This document shows, piece after piece, positions 60,292 through 64,000 of a stretch of 64,000 nt of DNA (position 1 is its first letter; every line of letters begins with the position of its first letter). The notes below the pieces were generated by a model. That model was not told where the DNA came from. It saw only the letters and a program-made list of their open reading frames with translations, and did not search any database. Made by a program: the position numbers and the translations under genes. Location of the stretch: assembly GCA_003213515.1 (NCBI GenBank), contig QCMV01000004.1:33673-97672 (forward strand). The letters are read 5' to 3'. Origin of the DNA: Pelagibacteraceae bacterium AG-422-N09. Its GTDB lineage: Bacteria; Pseudomonadota; Alphaproteobacteria; Pelagibacterales; AG-422-B15.

Positions 60292-61470
60292 TATCATATA
60301 GTCTCTTTTATCGGGAACGGTCTTCTTATTTTTAGAAAGTTGGAGCTGAAATACAACTAATGTCGACTCTTCGAATGAAGCCTGGGATGAAGATAAATAA
60401 AAATCCCACATTCTGCAGAATTTTTCATCATAAATTTCTTTAACCTTGTTTATATTGTCGTAAAAATTATATCTCCATCTTTTTAATGTTTCCGCATAAT
60501 GAAATTTTAATATCTGTACATCAGTCATTGATAAACCTGATTTCTCAACTCTAGAAACTGTTTCACTCAGCGCTGGAATATATCCTCCAGGAAAAATATA
60601 TTTATCTATCCACGGGTCTGTATTGCCAGGCTCATTCAACCTACCAATTGTATGAATAAGCGCAACTCCACTATCGTTTAATAGATCGTAAACTTTGTTG
60701 AAAAATTCCTGGTAGTGTGCTGTACCGACGTGCTCAAACATGCCAACAGATACAATTCGATCATATTTCTCATTAACGTTCCTGTAATCCTGAAGTCTGT
60801 ATTCAACCTTATCCAACTTCTCTCTAACTTTTCTTTGTTGAGCATACGCAATTTGTTCTTCAGATAAAGTTACGCCTACAACACTTGCATTTGATTTTTT
60901 ATAAATATGCGAGGCCATTCCACCCCAACCGCACCCAATATCTAAAACAGATTGATTTTCTTCAAGCAATAACTTCTTTGAGATTAATTCTTTTTTATTG
61001 ATTTGTGCCTGCTCCAAAGAGTCATTTGGAGAATTAAAATAAGCACAAGAATATTGTCTATCAGGGTCTAAAAAAAGCTCATAAAGCTTATCAGAAAGAT
61101 CATAATGATGAGCAACATTTCTCTTTGATTTTGATATATAATTGCTTGTAGTTAATTTATTTGAAATGGCTCGAACTATTTTTGATAACTTCATTACCCA
61201 ATGATCTATATCAACCTCTGTATTTGAAAAAATTAATTTTAAAAAATCATGAATCCGCCCCTCTTCGACTACGAGTGATCCATTCATATAACTTTCACCA
61301 AAATGAATTGACGGGTTCATTAGTAGTTTTATCTCTGAAAAGTTATTTGTAGTTCTAATTTTTATGGGGTCTCCTGTACCATCACCGTAAGTATTAATTT
61401 CACCATTCGGCAATACCCATGTAAGGTTCCCTGTTTTGATGATTTTAGAGAGAAGACTTTTTGTTATCAT
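60286..61470 (-). CDS. Cyclopropane-fatty-acyl-phospholipid synthase family methyltransferase
   Basis: A 394-residue SAM-dependent enzyme. A substrate-binding N-terminal domain is followed by HHYDLSDKLYELFLDPDRQYSCAYF (motif with conserved Cys), the SAM loop VLDIGCGWGGMASHI and VSVGMFEHVG. CFA synthases add a methylene group across lipid double bonds. With a desaturase nearby a role in membrane lipid adaptation is plausible; the exact product is not determined. The stop lies inside the hairpin at 60266-60291. Confidence 0.87.
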   Translation of the reverse strand: MITKSLLSKIIKTGNLTWVLPNGEINTYGDGTGDPIKIRTTNNFSEIKLLMNPSIHFGESYMNGSLVVEEGRIHDFLKLIFSNTEVDIDHWVMKLSKIVRAISNKLTTSNYISKSKRNVAHHYDLSDKLYELFLDPDRQYSCAYFNSPNDSLEQAQINKKELISKKLLLEENQSVLDIGCGWGGMASHIYKKSNASVVGVTLSEEQIAYAQQRKVREKLDKVEYRLQDYRNVNEKYDRIVSVGMFEHVGTAHYQEFFNKVYDLLNDSGVALIHTIGRLNEPGNTDPWIDKYIFPGGYIPALSETVSRVEKSGLSMTDVQILKFHYAETLKRWRYNFYDNINKVKEIYDEKFCRMWDFYLSSSQASFEESTLVVFQLQLSKNKKTVPDKRDYMIT

Positions 61471-61515
61471 TTGCTAAATTTAATATAATGTTTGAATAAT
61501 TTTCAATAATAAAAA

Positions 61516-62586
61516 TTAAGCCGGCTTTTCAGTCAAAATAATTAAAATCTTACTATTTTTGTCAATTCCACACTCTGGATATTTTTTTGCTTCTTTGATA
61601 GCGGCATAACCGGCTCCACCAGAAGGTGAAGTATCAAAATCATTTTGTCTTAGCTCTTTCACTGCAATGTCTGCATCTTCATCTTCGATTGTCATGAAAT
61701 TTGTACAAGTAATTGCAAGCGATGATAGCGCCCTTGTCGAGGGACTTTTACAATCTAAGCGTCCCATATTAGAAACCCCACCGGTTACAGTTACAGCTTC
61801 TCCCTTATTTATAGACTCGAGCAACACTGGAGCCTTTGTAGGTTCGACAATAATTATTTTTGGATTATTCCCATAATATTTTCTCATATAGGTTGCAATG
61901 GATGCAGGGAAACCTCCTACTCCGGCTTGTAAGAATATATGAGTTGGAGACTCATCGCAGCTTGCGCACGCTTCATCTGCAAGAACTAAATATCCTTGCA
62001 TAACTCGCAAGCCATGATCGTATCCATCCCAGGTAACATCTGACAAAAGCATCCAGCCGTTTTTCTCTGCTTCTTTTTTGGCTTCCTCTAAACTCTCTTC
62101 ATAATCATTACCGCTTACAACAACCTCCGCGCCAAAACTTTTAATTTTATCTGCAAAGCTTGAAGGGACATTTTTAGATAAATATATTACAGCTCTTGCT
62201 CCAAATATTCTTGCACCAGCTGCTAGAGAAATTCCATGATTACCGGCACTAGCAGATATATAGGTTTTTCCATTAAGAGCTGAGCTCCAATTTGCATCCT
62301 TACTAAAAGATTTTAATTTTTTTGCAGCATCACTTGCGATTACAAAGGCTGCGCCAAGAGCTTTAAAACTTCCAAGACCCATACGATCTCTTTCATCTTT
62401 AAACCATAATTTTTTTATACCTAGTTCATTGCTTAATTTAGCTGACTTCACTAAAGGTGTTTCAGCTGCTTTAGGGCACAATCTCAAAAGCTTTTTTACA
62501 GCGTCAACATCTGTACTAACAGGATCAGTGCCATTATCTCCTGGAAGTCCTTTTTTAAAATATGGATTTGTAATAAACTTTCTCAT
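61516..62586 (-). CDS. Diaminopropionate ammonia-lyase-like PLP enzyme
   Basis: A 356-residue fold-type II PLP enzyme. FITNPYF near the start, the KDERDRMGLGSFKALGAA motif with PLP-binding Lys75, SASAGNHGISLAAGARIFGA and LQAGVGGFPASIATYMR are features of 2,3-diaminopropionate ammonia-lyase and its relatives; E. coli YgeX has about 398 residues. Threonine dehydratase-like activity is an alternative. It converts its amino acid substrate to pyruvate and ammonia in the family reaction. It is divergent from the secreted HExxH protein with 29 bp between starts. Confidence 0.8.
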   Translation of the reverse strand: MRKFITNPYFKKGLPGDNGTDPVSTDVDAVKKLLRLCPKAAETPLVKSAKLSNELGIKKLWFKDERDRMGLGSFKALGAAFVIASDAAKKLKSFSKDANWSSALNGKTYISASAGNHGISLAAGARIFGARAVIYLSKNVPSSFADKIKSFGAEVVVSGNDYEESLEEAKKEAEKNGWMLLSDVTWDGYDHGLRVMQGYLVLADEACASCDESPTHIFLQAGVGGFPASIATYMRKYYGNNPKIIIVEPTKAPVLLESINKGEAVTVTGGVSNMGRLDCKSPSTRALSSLAITCTNFMTIEDEDADIAVKELRQNDFDTSPSGGAGYAAIKEAKKYPECGIDKNSKILIILTEKPA

Positions 62587-62615
62587 TAAACAAAAACCAT
62601 ATCAGATTTAAAAAT

Positions 62616-63500
62616 ATGCGTATATTTATTAGCTATACTATAATAAGTTTTTTTTTAGCTTCAGCTGTGTTTTCTGATGAAAAACCAGGAAGAAACTTTG
62701 TTGATCTTCCTGATGTTGATGATGGTTATAATATTCATGTTATGTATGTTCTACCAAAAGATGGAGTAGATAAAGGCTTTGATCTTGATAGCAAAATAAG
62801 CATGTTAATGTATCAAATCGATAAATGGTTTAACTCTAAAACTAAAGATAGATTATTTGCAGATGGTCAAAATCTTAAATTTGATCGTAAAGATGATAAT
62901 AAAATTGATATAACTTTTTTAAGACTGGATATTAATGATGATGAAATATCCAAACATGGAATTCAGGCAGTCACTGTATTACAGCCTGCAATAAGTCGAT
63001 TTGGCTTTAATGATCCAAAAAAAGTTTATTTCATCATATATGGCGGCTCTAACAGAGATGTTTGTGCGTCTTCTCAACTTCCAAGTTATGCAACAGAGGG
63101 TGTAACAGCTAACACGGCAGCCCTCTATTACCCAGGAAAACGAAGTGGCTCATGTATTGAAAATAATGGTGGTTTTAAACCTGAATTTAATGAAACTGCT
63201 AAAGCTGCTCTTCATGAAATACTTCATGTTTTGGGGGCCGTGCCACAGTGCGCCGAAGATCATCTCGTTTTTAAAGATGAAGGTACAATTAACGATGGTA
63301 TTGGGGGGCACTTATCAATACCTGGGGATATAATGTACAGCGTACAATCGAATAAAACGTATGATAAGGCTAAACATTTAGATTTTAAAAGTTCAAATTA
63401 TTATAATCACAATAATGAAGATTGTTTAGATATTGCAAAAAGCAGGTATGTTCTTCCAACAGTCAGCGATCCTCAACTGCCTACTTTTTCATCAAAATAG
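62616..63500 (+). CDS. Secreted protein with HExxH motif, probable zinc metallopeptidase
   Basis: A 294-residue protein with a signal peptide (MRIFISYTIISFFLASAVFS). The motif HEILHVLGAVPQCAEDH at residues 200-216 has the HExxH zinc signature followed by a third potential ligand His216 at a distance that resembles metzincin-like extended motifs (HExxHxxG...H), and a later ILM-like DIMYSV turn could be the Met-turn. The N-terminal half is unlike known families that I recognise. The gene ends one base before convergent msrA. Confidence 0.6.
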   Translation: MRIFISYTIISFFLASAVFSDEKPGRNFVDLPDVDDGYNIHVMYVLPKDGVDKGFDLDSKISMLMYQIDKWFNSKTKDRLFADGQNLKFDRKDDNKIDITFLRLDINDDEISKHGIQAVTVLQPAISRFGFNDPKKVYFIIYGGSNRDVCASSQLPSYATEGVTANTAALYYPGKRSGSCIENNGGFKPEFNETAKAALHEILHVLGAVPQCAEDHLVFKDEGTINDGIGGHLSIPGDIMYSVQSNKTYDKAKHLDFKSSNYYNHNNEDCLDIAKSRYVLPTVSDPQLPTFSSK

Positions 63501-63501
63501 T

Positions 63502-64000
63502 TTAGGGTGTTGTTTTGGGTATCGGTGAATAATTATACATAACATAAAGTTGCTGATAGCATAACTTGCCTGTTTTTGCTGCATAATCTTGATGATAATC
63601 TTCTGCAGGATAAAATTCTGTAGTTTTTCTAATTTCTGTAACTATCGGGTTTTCAAATTTGCCTGATAAATCAATTTTTTTAATTTTACTCTCAATAATT
63701 TCTTTTTCATCTTCGCTATTGTAAAAAAGTATAGATTTATATTGCTCTCCAATATCAGGTCCTTGGCGATTTAAGGTTGTGGGATCATGAATGATAAAAA
63801 ATGTATCAATCAATTCATTAAAAGTAACTTCACTGCTATCATAATCAATCTTTACCACTTCAACGTGACCTGTCTCGCCAGTTAAAACATCCTCATATCT
63901 AGGATTATCTAAATGACCACCAGAATAACCTGAGGTTGCATTGATAACACCAGGCATTTGTTCATATAAAACTTCAACGCCCCAAAAGCACCCTGCACCT
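63502..64000 (-). CDS. msrA: Peptide-methionine (S)-S-oxide reductase MsrA (partial)
   Basis: The frame continues beyond the right edge; the visible part includes GAGCFWGVEVLYEQMPGV, the catalytic Cys motif, then ATSGYSGG and HVEVVKIDYDSSEVTF, EYHQDY-like (AEDYHQDY). MsrA repairs methionine S-sulfoxide residues. The 5' end of the gene, including the start, is outside the window. Its 3' end is one base from the secreted HExxH protein gene. Confidence 0.93.
   Translation of the reverse strand, partial: GAGCFWGVEVLYEQMPGVINATSGYSGGHLDNPRYEDVLTGETGHVEVVKIDYDSSEVTFNELIDTFFIIHDPTTLNRQGPDIGEQYKSILFYNSEDEKEIIESKIKKIDLSGKFENPIVTEIRKTTEFYPAEDYHQDYAAKTGKLCYQQLYVMYNYSPIPKTTP

Overview
The window looks like 64 kb of chromosome from a streamlined, AT-rich (about one third G+C by eye) marine alphaproteobacterium. 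Support for this comes from gene order: sdhE-mfd facing recG and DUF502, dacC-tmk-holB behind rlpA, and a pstSCAB-phoU-phoB operon with phoR just upstream. Genes often overlap by 1-8 bp (ATGA, TAATG, TAGTG). There are no insertion sequences, phage genes or CRISPR arrays. An AEGEAN-169/HIMB59-like or SAR116-like lineage is a guess, not something the sequence proves.

Layout. 1-3.8 kb (minus strand): lytic transglycosylase, rlpA, D-Ala-D-Ala carboxypeptidase, tmk and the start of holB. 3.8-9.6 kb: a transsulfuration pair, a phosphotransacylase, two tiny membrane ORFs, a saccharopine-dehydrogenase-like protein, a RodZ-type HTH protein, HPP and DUF2177 membrane proteins, then tRNA-Ser(UGA). 9.7-14.5 kb: a GMC oxidoreductase flanked by similar AT-rich repeats, an EamA transporter, yajQ and an AMACR-like CoA transferase. 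14.5-19.9 kb: an unusually short mfd, sdhE, recG, DUF502. 19.9-28 kb: amidase, three tandem paralogous membrane proteins, an Mpo1-like protein, two MAPEG proteins, a compact transcription unit for a Cys-rich 32-residue peptide, thioesterase, VanZ, SDR, a PNPOx-like flavoprotein and EamA.

28-36.9 kb is the phosphate block. phoR precedes a clear four-unit Pho box, followed by pstS, a long intercistronic hairpin, pstC, pstA, pstB, phoU and phoB, and then arsC plus an AqpS-like channel. Phosphate scavenging and arsenate detoxification therefore appear coupled in one transcription unit.

37-57 kb: livHMG on the plus strand and livF, an acyl-CoA ligase and two livK genes on the minus strand look like one hydrophobic-acid ABC importer split over two loci. 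The minus-strand half sits in a probable 10-kb operon with an AtuA-like protein, thiamine diphosphokinase, an FAD monooxygenase, an enoyl-CoA hydratase and a TIGR03084-like protein. Between the halves lie a possible degenerate tail of a second livG-like gene, an 18-bp repeat pair and a run of small membrane proteins ending in a PQQ-type sugar dehydrogenase. 57-64 kb: flavin reductase with an overlapping small CxxC protein, desaturase, two tandem secreted CxxC proteins, a cyclopropane synthase-family methyltransferase, a diaminopropionate ammonia-lyase-like enzyme, a secreted HExxH protein and a partial msrA.

The points most worth a second look are the Cys-rich peptide unit at 24.9 kb, the compacted Mfd, RlpA with a substituted catalytic Asp, the arsC-aqpS extension of the Pst/Pho operon, the split liv system with its gene remnant, and the small membrane ORFs.
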